DNA of 64,000 nt, taken from positions 62,001 through 126,000 of the forward strand of contig NZ_JASDCU010000006.1 of the NCBI RefSeq assembly GCF_030407765.1, read 5' to 3'. Shown one piece after another: positions 36,477 through 45,446 of this stretch (position 1 is the first letter of the stretch; each line of letters opens with the position of its first letter). The notes under the pieces were generated by a model. The model was given only the letters and a program-made list of their open reading frames with translations. It ran no database searches and was not told where the DNA came from. The stretch is from Microbacterium sp. APC 3901 (GTDB taxonomy: Bacteria > Actinomycetota > Actinomycetes > Actinomycetales > Microbacteriaceae). Made by a program: the position numbers and the translations under genes.

Positions 36477-37277
36477 TCAGGAAAGAAGCGCACCCATCTG
36501 CTTCGCGATCACGGTCGTCGCGAACTTCGGGTTGAGGCGCGACAGGCGATCCATGGCTGCGGCATCCGAACCGATGGTCGCGCGGAAGCGGTCCTTGCGG
36601 ATCGCGTCGACGATCACTCGGCCGGCCTCTTGCGGTGTCGTCGTCTTGTACGCGCTGTTCTCGGCTGACGCATCACCCCCGAGATCGACGCCCGAGTTCG
36701 CAGCGATGCCGGTGCTGATCGCTCCAGGGAAGATCACCGTGACGTGCACATTCGTGTCGAGAAGCTCGGCGTAGAGCGCCTCGGTGAGAAGCTTCACCGC
36801 CGCCTTGGACGCGCCGTAGACCGCCTGACCGGGCACCGGTGCATACGATCCCATGCTCGCGACGTTGAGCAGCGACGCCTCCGGCCGGGCGAGAAGGTGG
36901 GGCAGGAAGGCCTTGCACACGTTCATCACGCCCCAGAAGTTGACGTTCATCACCTTCTCGATCTCGGAGAACGGCAGGTCGTTGACCTTGACGAACTTCT
37001 GGATCACACCGGCGATGTTCGCGACGCCGTCGACCTGTCCGTGAGCCGCGATCACAGCGTCGGGAAGCGCGTCGATCGCATCCCGGTCGGTGATGTTCAC
37101 CGCGTGCTGAGTGAATCGCGTGCCGACAGCCGCGAGTGCTGCGGTCGCTTCGAGTCCTGCGGCGTTCAGGTCGACTCCGGCGACCGATGCCCCACCGGCC
37201 AGCAGTCGGAGTGTCACTTCTCGTCCGATGCCGTTCCCAGCTCCCGTGACGACGAAGACCTTGCCAGAAATGTCCAT
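36477..37277 (-). CDS. Short-chain dehydrogenase/reductase
   Basis: A 266-residue classical SDR. The cofactor motif is VVTGAGNGIGREVTLRLL with Asp in VAGVDLNAAG favouring NAD; NIAGV, LNVASMGSYAP (Ser) and VYGASKAAVKLLTEAL (Tyr-x-x-x-Lys) complete the active site. An FPGAIST turn and a C-terminal VDAIRKDRFRATIGSD follow. It is the last gene of a three-gene operon with the Gfo/Idh/MocA and MFS genes, so it probably oxidises or reduces a sugar or sugar acid, but the substrate is unknown. Confidence 0.9.
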   Translation of the reverse strand: MDISGKVFVVTGAGNGIGREVTLRLLAGGASVAGVDLNAAGLEATAALAAVGTRFTQHAVNITDRDAIDALPDAVIAAHGQVDGVANIAGVIQKFVKVNDLPFSEIEKVMNVNFWGVMNVCKAFLPHLLARPEASLLNVASMGSYAPVPGQAVYGASKAAVKLLTEALYAELLDTNVHVTVIFPGAISTGIAANSGVDLGGDASAENSAYKTTTPQEAGRVIVDAIRKDRFRATIGSDAAAMDRLSRLNPKFATTVIAKQMGALLS

Positions 37278-37310
37278 GCTTTTCCTTCTGTGAATGGGCT
37301 CCGGGCGCGA

Positions 37311-38282
37311 TCAGCGCGACTCGGAGGAGACGTCCGCGAGGATGCGGTCGAGAGTGCGGGTGATCGAGATCGTCGTCGCCGCGTCGTGCCAGGGGTGCTC
37401 GCGCAGACCGGATTCGATCGCGACAGTCACAGCCTCGAGCATCGGGCCGTAGCCGTTGCCGACCCGCAGATGCCGCACCTGCTCCGGCTCGTGGAAGATA
37501 CGCTCCGCCGACCCTGCATGAACTCGAGCATCGCTGCCCGCCCAGAACATGGGATCGAGGGTGACCCAGCCTCGTTCGCCGCTGATCGCCGCGGAGAGAT
37601 CGAGGAACTCGATTCCAGACCAGGCGAGCTGGGCGAATGCTCCGTCAGCGTGCTCGAGCGTGGCATGCCCCGCGAGGTCCACCTCCTCGGAGACGACGCC
37701 TCGGGCGTCGAGAGCGCGCGGCTCGCCGAGGAACCAGTGCGCGAGGGTGACCGGATAGATGCCCCTGTCGCGCAGGATGCTTCCGCCGTCCTCCGGCCGT
37801 TCTTTGCCCGGTCGCGGGAAGAACGGGGTGCCGAAGCTCGCCCGCACGTGTCGGATCGCACCGAGCTCTCCCGCGGCGATCCGGTCGAAGACCTCGACGT
37901 GCAGCGGATTGAACCGCATCCACATCGCCTCCATGAGAAATCGGTCCGCCTGTGCGGCGCGCTCGAAGAGCAATTCGGCGTCGGCGGCCGAGGTCGCGAT
38001 CGGCTTCTCGACCAGCACATGCTTACCCGCGTCGAGGGCCTCGAGCGTGATCGCAGTATGCGTGACGGCAGGGGTGGCGATGTAGACGACGTCGACGTCG
38101 TCACGAGCGAACAGCGCAGACCGCTCGTCGGTCGACGACGGGATGCCGTGCCGCGTCGCGAAGTCCGACGCGCGCTCTGCGGTTCGCCCCCAGACGGCTG
38201 AGATCTCACCGCCGAGGGCGAGCAGATCGGAGACGAGGCGATCGGAGATGTCGCCGGTGCCGACGATGCCCCACCTAAGCAT
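37311..38282 (-). CDS. Gfo/Idh/MocA-family oxidoreductase
   Basis: A 323-residue NAD(P)-dependent sugar or polyol dehydrogenase-like protein. It begins LRWGIVGTGDISDRLVSDLL, and DVDVVYIATPAVTH and GKHVLVEKPIA give the family Glu-Lys-Pro signature. The ILRDRGIYPVTLAHWFLG segment holds the usual catalytic-region residues, with Arg-Gly-Ile-Tyr. It overlaps the MFS gene end by eight bases, and the SDR gene follows after 33 bp. The setting suggests work on the sugar brought in by the MFS carrier. Confidence 0.9.
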   Translation of the reverse strand: MLRWGIVGTGDISDRLVSDLLALGGEISAVWGRTAERASDFATRHGIPSSTDERSALFARDDVDVVYIATPAVTHTAITLEALDAGKHVLVEKPIATSAADAELLFERAAQADRFLMEAMWMRFNPLHVEVFDRIAAGELGAIRHVRASFGTPFFPRPGKERPEDGGSILRDRGIYPVTLAHWFLGEPRALDARGVVSEEVDLAGHATLEHADGAFAQLAWSGIEFLDLSAAISGERGWVTLDPMFWAGSDARVHAGSAERIFHEPEQVRHLRVGNGYGPMLEAVTVAIESGLREHPWHDAATTISITRTLDRILADVSSESR

Positions 38283-39714
38283 CGGCGGCCGTCCGCTCGC
38301 GGATCGGTGCCACCGTGAGGGTCGCGAGGGCGACGAGCACGAGTGCGGCTCCCCAGACGAGCTGATAGCCGCCGGTGGCCGAGACGACGATCGCGGCTAG
38401 CGCCGGCGCCAGTGCCTGACCGAGGTTCATGGCGACGATGGCGAGGCCGAGATCCCGCCCTGCGCGTGCGGGATCAGGGAGCACGTCGATGAACATCGCG
38501 TTGTCGACCGGCAGGTAGATGCCGAAGGCGAGACCCGTGATGATCACCTGGGCGAAGAGCGCCGGCAGCGTCGGCGAGATCAGGGGGATCGCCATCGACA
38601 CGGCCATGAGAAGCGACGCGACGATGATGAACGGCTTGCGACGGCCGACACGGTCGGAGAGCCGCCCCGAGATCGCCACCGCGATGAGCGTGAAGGGGAT
38701 GCCCGCGAGTCCGAGGATCGGGACCATGGCCGATGCCTCGGCGGCGCTGAGCGCCGGCGAGATGTAGCTCTGCAGCATGTAGAGGTTGAGTACCGTCGAC
38801 GTGCTGTAGCCGAAGAAGAACAGCACGCGCGAGATCCACAGCCACCGGTAGTTGCGGGCCTTGAGAGCGCTCGCGTAGCCGAGCAGGAAAGGCTTCCAGG
38901 CGAAGGGCTCACGCTCGACGTCGACCGACGACGCGTCACGGTTGCGGGTGACGAAGAGCACAGTCGCGATCGCCACGAGCAGGCCGAGGATCAGATAGAA
39001 GTCCAGTCCGACGAGTCCGAACAGCGCACCTGCACCGATGCCGCCGAGGATGCCGCCGATGATCGCGCCCATGCTGGTCCACGACGTCACGCGGCCGCGC
39101 CGATCGCGCGGCACCCGGTCGGCGACCGTGGCCTGCAGCGGGTTGCCTGCGACGTTCAGCGCGAGCTCGGCGGCAGACCACAGCACGACGAGCACGACGA
39201 GCGAGGGCGCGTAGCGGACGGCGACCAGCAGTACAGCGCCGATCAGTCCCGCGTAGAGGATCCAGGGAGCCCGGCGTCCCAGTCGGGAGCGTGTGCGGTC
39301 GGAGAGCACTCCGATCACCGGCTGGAGGATCATCACGATGATGGCGCTGGTCGTCGTGACCAGCGCGAGCCCGTTCGCTCGCGCTGCTTCGAAGTCCGAG
39401 AGCAGCGCGAGCTGACGCGTCTGGTCTGCCGTCGGAGTGACGTCTCCGGCAGCGACGGCCCTGCCGAGCTCGGTGAGAGCCTGCAGGTCGACTCCGGCGT
39501 CTGCGCCGCTGAAGAAGGATCCGAACTCGAGCATCTGGATCTGGTTCGGCATGAGGATGCCGTTGGTAGCCGCCCAGACTGCCGAGACGGCCAGGGAGAG
39601 CAGGAGGTACCAGCGGATGTATCGAGAGAGCGGCTTCTTCGCGTCGTAGTGCACGCCGATGTTGGAAGTCCACCGGGATTCCTCACCGGTGGGATGCGTG
39701 ATCTGCTCGCTCAT
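38275..39714 (-). CDS. MFS transporter, probably for sugars or glycosides
   Basis: A 479-residue membrane carrier with about 12 helices. The characteristic loop after helix 2 is SDRTRSRLGRRAPWILYAG and its second-half copy is SDRVGRRKPFII; VPRDRRGRVTSWTSMGAIIG is another shared block. The ATG at 39714 with GGGGAAG before it is chosen over one 18 codons upstream. It leads the operon with Gfo/Idh/MocA and SDR genes and has the shared LacI-type operator about 95 bp upstream. A paralogue is encoded at 45447-46820. Confidence 0.88.
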   Translation of the reverse strand: MSEQITHPTGEESRWTSNIGVHYDAKKPLSRYIRWYLLLSLAVSAVWAATNGILMPNQIQMLEFGSFFSGADAGVDLQALTELGRAVAAGDVTPTADQTRQLALLSDFEAARANGLALVTTTSAIIVMILQPVIGVLSDRTRSRLGRRAPWILYAGLIGAVLLVAVRYAPSLVVLVVLWSAAELALNVAGNPLQATVADRVPRDRRGRVTSWTSMGAIIGGILGGIGAGALFGLVGLDFYLILGLLVAIATVLFVTRNRDASSVDVEREPFAWKPFLLGYASALKARNYRWLWISRVLFFFGYSTSTVLNLYMLQSYISPALSAAEASAMVPILGLAGIPFTLIAVAISGRLSDRVGRRKPFIIVASLLMAVSMAIPLISPTLPALFAQVIITGLAFGIYLPVDNAMFIDVLPDPARAGRDLGLAIVAMNLGQALAPALAAIVVSATGGYQLVWGAALVLVALATLTVAPIRERTAADA

Positions 39715-39761
39715 GATCGCGGCTTCCCCAGCTGTGCTTTCGTCATCGAAGCCTCCAGACC

Positions 39762-39777
39762 GTCTCACTGTTGAGAC
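39762..39777. promoter_or_regulatory. Small palindrome at the predicted MFS transcription start
   Basis: GTCTCA and TGAGAC are separated by CTGT, seven to ten bases downstream of the predicted -10 box (ATCAAA on the plus strand at 39784-39789). It could be a second operator for the MFS operon. Confidence 0.35.
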
Positions 39778-39806
39778 AGTTACATCAAATCAGAGATCCG
39801 CGAATT

Positions 39807-39822
39807 CGGCAACCGATTGCCA
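39807..39822. promoter_or_regulatory. LacI-type operator upstream of the MFS-Gfo-SDR operon
   Basis: CGGCAACCGATTGCCA differs from the TGGCAACCGATTGCCA palindrome at one end base. On the minus strand its inner half gives TTGCCG, followed by 17 bp and TTTGAT, so the operator overlaps the -35 box. Confidence 0.75.
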
Positions 39823-39860
39823 ACCGAATGTGAAGGCTTGCGCCGATCGCCAGCCGGCGC

Positions 39861-40898
39861 TCAGCTGCGAGGAGCGGAGCCCGTGCTCCCTCGCACGATG
39901 AGGGTCGTCGCGAGAGGATCGTCGCTGACCTGTTCGGTCGCATCGCCCAGAGCTTCGAGGACCTTGCCGACGGCACGCTCCCCTGCGAGCTGCAGCTGGG
40001 CGCGCACGGTGGTCAGTGCGGGGACGATGAGCTCGCTGCCGAAGATGTCGTCGAACCCGGCGATGCTCAGCTCGTCGGGCACGAGGATGCCGGCGGCGGA
40101 CGCAGCCTGGATCAGGCCGATCGCCATCAGGTCGTTGAAGGCGATGACAGCACTCGCTCGTGACGCCTGCACCCGGCGGAGCGCCTCGCGACCGCCGTCG
40201 ATCGTCGGCGTGTGCGGGCCGATCTCGACGACTGCCAGGCCGAGGCGCTCGGCGGCGTCGAGCATCGCCTCCCAGCGTCGGCGGCTGATCCATGACGTCT
40301 CGGGGCCGGAGAGGTACGCGATCGAGCGGTGACCGAGATCGGCGAGATGCGCGACGAGATCTGAGACGCCCTGCTCCACCTCGGGGAGGACACCGACCAC
40401 ACCATCGACCTGACGATTGATGAGGATGACGGGTTTGCGCTCCGCCAGCCGCAGGATCCGCTCATCCGCGAGACGGGTCGTCGCCAGAATCAACCCGTCG
40501 ACGCTCGGCAGCAGCCTCGAGACCGCTTCGGCTTCCGCTTCACCGGACTCCTGAGACTCGGCGATCACCAGCGTGTATCCGGCTGCGGCTGCCGTGTGCT
40601 CCGCGCCGCGGACGATGCCGAAGATCACGGGGTTGGTGATGTCCGCGACCATCAGCCCGATGGTGTGGCTTCGCCCGGTCGGCAGCGCGCGCGCCATCGG
40701 GTTGAACTGGAAGTCCAGGCGGTCGGCGGCGAGACGGATCCTCTCCTCCGTCTTCTTGCTGATGCGTCCGGGCTTGCTGAGCGCACGCGACACCGTCGAC
40801 GGGTTCACACCCGCGAGCTCTGCGATGTCGTAGATGGTCGCGGCGCCGCCGCGTCGCCTGATGCGCTCCGCGAGTTCGCCGGGCAGATCGTCGTCCAT
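39861..40898 (-). CDS. LacI-family transcriptional repressor of the hexuronate genes
   Basis: A 345-residue LacI/GalR protein. The DNA-binding head is ATIYDIAELAGVNPSTVSRALS and the following hinge helix region ends ADRLDFQFNPMARALPTG; the periplasmic-binding-protein-like core follows (HTIGLMVADITNPVIFGIV, IAGFDDIFGSEL). The ATG at 40898 has GGGAGG before it; the frame is open 16 codons further up. It is the last gene of the uidA-manD-gntK unit, 23 bp after gntK, so it would regulate its own operon. It is the natural candidate for the palindrome found before all five leftward units. The effector is not known; fructuronate, glucuronate or an aldobiouronic acid are guesses. Confidence 0.9.
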   Translation of the reverse strand: MDDDLPGELAERIRRRGGAATIYDIAELAGVNPSTVSRALSKPGRISKKTEERIRLAADRLDFQFNPMARALPTGRSHTIGLMVADITNPVIFGIVRGAEHTAAAAGYTLVIAESQESGEAEAEAVSRLLPSVDGLILATTRLADERILRLAERKPVILINRQVDGVVGVLPEVEQGVSDLVAHLADLGHRSIAYLSGPETSWISRRRWEAMLDAAERLGLAVVEIGPHTPTIDGGREALRRVQASRASAVIAFNDLMAIGLIQAASAAGILVPDELSIAGFDDIFGSELIVPALTTVRAQLQLAGERAVGKVLEALGDATEQVSDDPLATTLIVRGSTGSAPRS

Positions 40899-40921
40899 GG
40901 TTCCTCCCAGCTCCCAGCGTG

Positions 40922-41437
40922 TCATGGTCGGAGCGTTTCGACCCATTCGACGGCGGCGCGGGCGATTTCCGCGGGCGGGCGACCCACATCGACGACGACG
41001 GCGACCTCGTCGGCGTCGAGCGCTTCGAGGGTGTCGAGCTGCGAGCGAAGGAGAGAAGGGGGCATGAAGTGGTCGGTCCGGCCTGCCGCGCGCTCGGCGA
41101 GCAGCGCATCACTGCCGTGCAGATGCACGAAGACGACGCCCGGGACCCTCTCGCGGATCCGATCCCGATAGACGCGCCGAAGCGCCGAGCACGCGATCAC
41201 TGACCCCGATGCCGACCGCGCGGCGAGTTCATCGCTCACGCGGTCGAGCCACGGCATCCGGTCATCGTCCGTCAGCGGGGTGCCCGCGCTCATCTTCGCC
41301 CGGTTGGATGCAGGATGCAGGTCGTCCGCGTCGAGGAACTCGACGCCCAGATCCGCCGCGAGCAGGCGCCCCACTGTCGATTTGCCTGCGGCCGAGACCC
41401 CCATCACCACGACCGGGGGCGATGCGTGTGCGCTCAC
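40922..41437 (-). CDS. gntK: Gluconokinase
   Basis: A 171-residue P-loop kinase of the GntK type, which phosphorylates gluconate at position 6. It has [19 protein letters not shown] (Walker A), [35 protein letters not shown] and [16 protein letters not shown], all family hallmarks. The GTG start overlaps the manD stop as GTGA, so the two are co-translated. Gluconate is not an intermediate of the glucuronate route, which makes its place in this operon notable; it may serve gluconate arising from oxidised sugars, or another sugar acid. Confidence 0.9.
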   Translation of the reverse strand: MSAHASPPVVVMGVSAAGKSTVGRLLAADLGVEFLDADDLHPASNRAKMSAGTPLTDDDRMPWLDRVSDELAARSASGSVIACSALRRVYRDRIRERVPGVVFVHLHGSDALLAERAAGRTDHFMPPSLLRSQLDTLEALDADEVAVVVDVGRPPAEIARAAVEWVETLRP

Positions 41438-42672
41438 CAGTCGTGGACGGTGCCGTCGAGCAGCCGGTTGTAGGGCAGGTACGCCTGCTCATACGGGTAT
41501 TTGCCCGCCTCGTCGACGTCGAGGTCGACACCGAGACCGGGCTTGTCGCCGGGGTGCAGGTAACCGTCGGTCCAGGTGAACGACTGCTGGAAGACCTGGT
41601 CGGTGCGCGACCCGTGCTGCATGTACTCCTGGATGCCGAAGTTGTGGATCGCGAGGCCCAGGTGCATCGCCGCCGCCATGCCCACCGGCGAGATGTCGGT
41701 CGGGCCGTGCATGCCCGACCTGATCTGGTACATCGCGGCATAGTCGAGCGTCTTCTTCAGGGCGCTGATGCCACCCATGTGGGTGACGGCCCCGCGGACG
41801 TAGTCGATCAGCTGATCGCGGATGATGTCCTTGAAATCCCACACCGTGTTGAAGATCTCGCCGATCGCCAGCGGCGTCGTGGTGTGCTGACGCACGAGGC
41901 GCAGCGCCTCCTGGTTCTCGGCCGGAGTGCAGTCCTCGAGCCAGAACAGGTCATAGGGCTCCAGGTCCTTGCCCAGGCGTGCGGCCTGGATCGGCGTCAT
42001 GCGGTGGTGCCCGTCATGCAGCAGCGGGATGTCGGGGCCGAACTCGTTGCGCACGGCTTCGAAGACGCCCGGGAGGTGATTCAGGTAGGCGCGCGTATCC
42101 CAGTCCTCCTCCACGGGCTTCGCTCCGCGTCGCGCCGGCTCGTGGTCGTACCGAGCCTCTCCTCCCCCGGTATCCGCCGACTGCGAGGCGATCCCGTAGA
42201 TCGCCTTGAGGGTGGGGACTCCGGTCTGCACGCGGATGGCCCGGTACCCCTGCTCCTGGTGAGCACGGATGGAGTCGAAGAGCTCGGGAAGCTCCTTGCC
42301 CGACGCGTGCCCGTAGGCCATCAGGCCCTTCCGGCTGGCTCCGCCGAGCAGCTGGTACACGGGAAGACCGGCGACCTTGCCCTTGATGTCCCACAGCGCC
42401 ATGTCGACGGCTGCGATCGCCGCCATCGTCACGGGTCCGCGCCGCCAGTAGGCGCTGCGGTACAGGAACTGCCAGGTGTCCTCGATGCGCGACTCGTCGG
42501 CGCCGATCAGCAACGGCACGACATGCTCGGTCAGATAGGCGACGACCGCGAGCTCGCGACCGTTCAAGGTCGCGTCGCCGAGCCCTGTCACGCCGTCAGC
42601 GGTCGTGATCTTGAGCGTGACGAAGTTGCGGTCGGGACTCGTGACGATGACGTCTGCCCTGTCGATGGTCAT
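41434..42672 (-). CDS. manD: D-mannonate dehydratase, enolase superfamily
   Basis: A 412-residue enolase-superfamily enzyme converting D-mannonate to 2-keto-3-deoxy-D-gluconate. N-terminal cap [23 protein letters not shown], and barrel blocks [49 protein letters not shown] and [10 protein letters not shown] give the metal-binding Asp/Glu/Glu set; [11 protein letters not shown] is typical of ManD. The ATG at 42672 has AGGAGA before it. It is preceded by uidA after 29 bp and followed by gntK. It is unrelated to UxuA, the enzyme used by E. coli for this step. Confidence 0.92.
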   Translation of the reverse strand: MTIDRADVIVTSPDRNFVTLKITTADGVTGLGDATLNGRELAVVAYLTEHVVPLLIGADESRIEDTWQFLYRSAYWRRGPVTMAAIAAVDMALWDIKGKVAGLPVYQLLGGASRKGLMAYGHASGKELPELFDSIRAHQEQGYRAIRVQTGVPTLKAIYGIASQSADTGGGEARYDHEPARRGAKPVEEDWDTRAYLNHLPGVFEAVRNEFGPDIPLLHDGHHRMTPIQAARLGKDLEPYDLFWLEDCTPAENQEALRLVRQHTTTPLAIGEIFNTVWDFKDIIRDQLIDYVRGAVTHMGGISALKKTLDYAAMYQIRSGMHGPTDISPVGMAAAMHLGLAIHNFGIQEYMQHGSRTDQVFQQSFTWTDGYLHPGDKPGLGVDLDVDEAGKYPYEQAYLPYNRLLDGTVHDW

Positions 42673-42701
42673 GTGTATCTCCTGGTCGTGAAGGCGGTCG
42701 G

Positions 42702-44513
42702 TCAGGCGTCTGCGCCGGTGTCCGTGTCTGTGCCGGGCTTGCGTCCGTCGAGTCCGCGCCACCGCTGGCGCAGAGCGAACGCGGCGGACTTCGGCCGGCG
42801 CTCGCGGGTGAAGATGCCCTTCTTGTTGCCGCCGACGCGGTGCAGTCCGTTGGTGGTGGCGAAGTCCGCGAAGTTCCAGATCTGCTCACCGACGAACTGC
42901 GGGAAGCGATCGAAGACGCGGTGGTACATCGCGAGCAGGTCGGTCTGGTACTCCTCGGTCCACACCTGGTCCCACACCGAGTGCAGGCCCGGCATCGTGT
43001 CGGCGCCGTACTCGAGCATCATGATCGGCTTGCCCGTGCGGTCGATCCAGCCCTGGATGTCGCCCTGCAGATACAGCTCGGCCGTGGCGAGGTCGCCCGC
43101 GTTGATGTACCAGCCGTAGTAGCGGTTGAGGCTCACGACGTCGAACAGGTCGATGATCTGGTCGTTCTTGAAGGTCGCGAACATGACCATCGAGTAGGTG
43201 ATCGGGCGCGTCGGGTCGAGCTCGCGCACCAGGTTCACCAGTGGCTCGAAGTACTCGCGCGCGCCGTCCTCGTTCGAGGCGGGCTCGTTGGCGATGCACC
43301 ACAGCACGACGGACGGATGGTTCTTGTCGCGTCCGATCAGCTCACGCAGGTGCTGCGCGTGCGCCGCGTGCGTCTCCGCCCCGGCATACTGCTCCGAGAA
43401 AGTGGGGAACGGCGGGGTACCGCTCAAGCCGCCGACGACACCCATGTTGAGTCCCACAGCCGCGGTCTCGTCGATCACCAGGATGCCGTGGCGGTCCGCG
43501 AAGTCCAGCACGTCCTCGGCGTACGGGTAGTGCGAGGTGCGGAACGAGTTCGCGCCCGTCCACTCCATCAGCTGGAAGTCGTGCACCATGTACGCGTCGT
43601 CGTGACCCTTGCCACGCACGAACGTGTCTTCGTGCTTGCCGAACCCGGTGAAGTAGAACGGTTCGCCGTTCACGAGGAACTCCTCGCCGCGCACCGCGAC
43701 CGTTCGCACACCGACGGCCAACGAGTACGTGTCGAGCACAGTCTCGCCGTCGACGGCCTCGACCGTCAGCTCGTAGAGGTAGGCGGCACCCGGCTTCCAG
43801 AGCACCACGTCTGCGATCTCGAGACGTCCCTCCGGGCCGGATGCCGTGGCCACGACGCTGCCCGCGGCATCGGCCAGACTGACACGCACGGCGGCATCGC
43901 CGACGGTCTCGACGCGGTAGTCGACGAGACCGGTCGAGCCTTCGAAGGTCGTCACGACCGTGACGTCGTCGACGTGCACCTGCGGCAGCGAGTACAGCGA
44001 TACCGATCGGGCGAGGCCCGCGTAGTTGTAGAAGTCGTGGAAGTAGGTCTGGGTCTTGGCACCGGTCATGCCGACCTCGATCTTGCCCGGCGGGATGGTG
44101 GTGTTGCTGAGGTCGGGGCTGACCGCGACCGTGAGCCGGAACGCGGTGCCCGGCTTCACGACATCGGTGAGGTCGATGTCGAACGGCGTGTAGCCGCCGA
44201 CGTGACCTCCGACGAGCTGGTCGTCGACGTAGACCTTCGCCGAGTGCGTTGCCGCGTCGAAGCGCAGCAGGATTCGCTCCCCCGCCCAGCCGCGCGGCAC
44301 CTGCACCGACCGCTGGTAGTAGACCCAGCCGACGTGGTCGCGGATCGCCGGATCGGTGAAGAGATCGTTGTAGCTCGCCGGAACGGCAGCTTCGAGAGGC
44401 GTGTCGAGAGCGGCGAGCCAGGGCTCCTCCGGCAGGCGGGAGTCGATCCCGAACTTCCACACTCCGTCGAGCTTGACGAGGTCACGGGTCGCGGTGGCGA
44501 TGGGCTTGAGCAT
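42702..44513 (-). CDS. uidA: Beta-glucuronidase, glycoside hydrolase family 2
   Basis: A 603-residue GH2 enzyme cutting beta-D-glucuronides. The sugar-binding domain reads [12 protein letters not shown] to [15 protein letters not shown]; the barrel contains [32 protein letters not shown] with the acid/base Glu, SLNRYYGWY, and [10 protein letters not shown] with the nucleophile Glu. The Asn-Lys pair used for carboxylate recognition is visible near the end ([14 protein letters not shown]). No signal peptide. The ATG at 44513 lies six bases after GAAAGG; a TTG next to it is less likely. It opens the uidA-manD-gntK-lacI operon. Confidence 0.94.
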   Translation of the reverse strand: MLKPIATATRDLVKLDGVWKFGIDSRLPEEPWLAALDTPLEAAVPASYNDLFTDPAIRDHVGWVYYQRSVQVPRGWAGERILLRFDAATHSAKVYVDDQLVGGHVGGYTPFDIDLTDVVKPGTAFRLTVAVSPDLSNTTIPPGKIEVGMTGAKTQTYFHDFYNYAGLARSVSLYSLPQVHVDDVTVVTTFEGSTGLVDYRVETVGDAAVRVSLADAAGSVVATASGPEGRLEIADVVLWKPGAAYLYELTVEAVDGETVLDTYSLAVGVRTVAVRGEEFLVNGEPFYFTGFGKHEDTFVRGKGHDDAYMVHDFQLMEWTGANSFRTSHYPYAEDVLDFADRHGILVIDETAAVGLNMGVVGGLSGTPPFPTFSEQYAGAETHAAHAQHLRELIGRDKNHPSVVLWCIANEPASNEDGAREYFEPLVNLVRELDPTRPITYSMVMFATFKNDQIIDLFDVVSLNRYYGWYINAGDLATAELYLQGDIQGWIDRTGKPIMMLEYGADTMPGLHSVWDQVWTEEYQTDLLAMYHRVFDRFPQFVGEQIWNFADFATTNGLHRVGGNKKGIFTRERRPKSAAFALRQRWRGLDGRKPGTDTDTGADA

Positions 44514-44574
44514 CAAGGGCCTTTCGTGCGCTTCTTTGCGTTCTTGGTTTCAGTACAGCAGAGTTCGGAAGAAA

Positions 44575-44590
44575 TGGCAACCGATTGCCA
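44575..44590. promoter_or_regulatory. LacI-type operator of the uidA operon
   Basis: TGGCAACCGATTGCCA, a near-perfect 16-bp palindrome. On the minus strand its inner half forms TTGCCA, followed by 17 bp and TGTACT, the likely uidA promoter, about 40 bp before the start codon. Confidence 0.8.
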
Positions 44591-44591
44591 G

Positions 44592-45419
44592 TCAGATGGT
44601 CTCCCCGGCGTCCGCAAGCAGCGTGCTGCCGGTCATCACCACCGACAGGTCACTGGCGCAGAACAGCACCACCCGCGCGATGTCGTCGGGCGTGCCCTGA
44701 CGACCGATCAGACTCTGCGACATCGCCGAAGGCATGGTCGAGGGGTCGATGCCGGCCGCTGCCATCTGCTCCATCGCCGCAGCTGCCATCGCCATGTTCC
44801 CCTCGGTCGGCACGTAGCTGGGAGCGACACCGAGAACGCGGACGCCCTGGGGCGCCAGCTCCAGAGCGAGCTGCTTCGTGAGCCCCCGCACCGCGTGCTT
44901 CGACGACACATAGGCCGACAGACCGGGCGCAGTCCCGCGGAAGCCGGCGGTCGAGACGATGTTGACGATCACGCCGCCCTGCGGCATCCGACGGGCTGCC
45001 TCGCGCGCGCCGTTGCGCACACCTCGGGTGTTGACCGCGAAGACCTGCTCCCAGGTCTCGTCGCTCATCTCGAGCAGGGACTGGCTGGGGAAGATTCCGG
45101 CGTTGTTCACCCAGATGTCCGGGGCACCGACCTCAGCCGCCGCGGCGTCGGTCGCCTCAGCCACCGACGCGGAGTCGGTCACGTCCATGCGCACCCCCAC
45201 CGTCGGCACCGAGAAGCGCTCGCCGATCTCGCCGGCCGCCACGCGAGAGCGCCCCTCGTCGAGATCGGCGATCGCGATGCTCGCACCGGCTTCGGCGAGT
45301 CGATCGGCGATGGCACGACCGAGGCCCTGAGCGCCTCCGGTGACGAGCGCGGTGCGTCCCGTCAGATCGATCAGCGAGCCGAGGGGGGTCGACGAGACAT
45401 CGGGGAAGGGAAAGGACAT
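44592..45419 (-). CDS. Short-chain dehydrogenase in the GH1-MFS operon
   Basis: A 275-residue SDR. LIDLTGRTALVTGGAQGLGR starts the Rossmann fold, IAIADLDEGRS supplies the NAD-type Asp, VNNAGIF, NIVSTAGFRG (Ser) and AYVSSKHAVRGLTKQLALEL (Tyr-x-x-x-Lys) the active site. Two ATG codons stand in tandem; 45419 has the better spacing from GGAG. It is third in the GH1-MFS-SDR unit and its stop lies two bases from the uidA operator. A role in reducing a keto-sugar acid such as fructuronate is possible, but UxuB already covers that step. Confidence 0.88.
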   Translation of the reverse strand: MSFPFPDVSSTPLGSLIDLTGRTALVTGGAQGLGRAIADRLAEAGASIAIADLDEGRSRVAAGEIGERFSVPTVGVRMDVTDSASVAEATDAAAAEVGAPDIWVNNAGIFPSQSLLEMSDETWEQVFAVNTRGVRNGAREAARRMPQGGVIVNIVSTAGFRGTAPGLSAYVSSKHAVRGLTKQLALELAPQGVRVLGVAPSYVPTEGNMAMAAAAMEQMAAAGIDPSTMPSAMSQSLIGRQGTPDDIARVVLFCASDLSVVMTGSTLLADAGETI

Positions 45420-45446
45420 CATTGCTCCGTTTCGAATGGGCGATGC

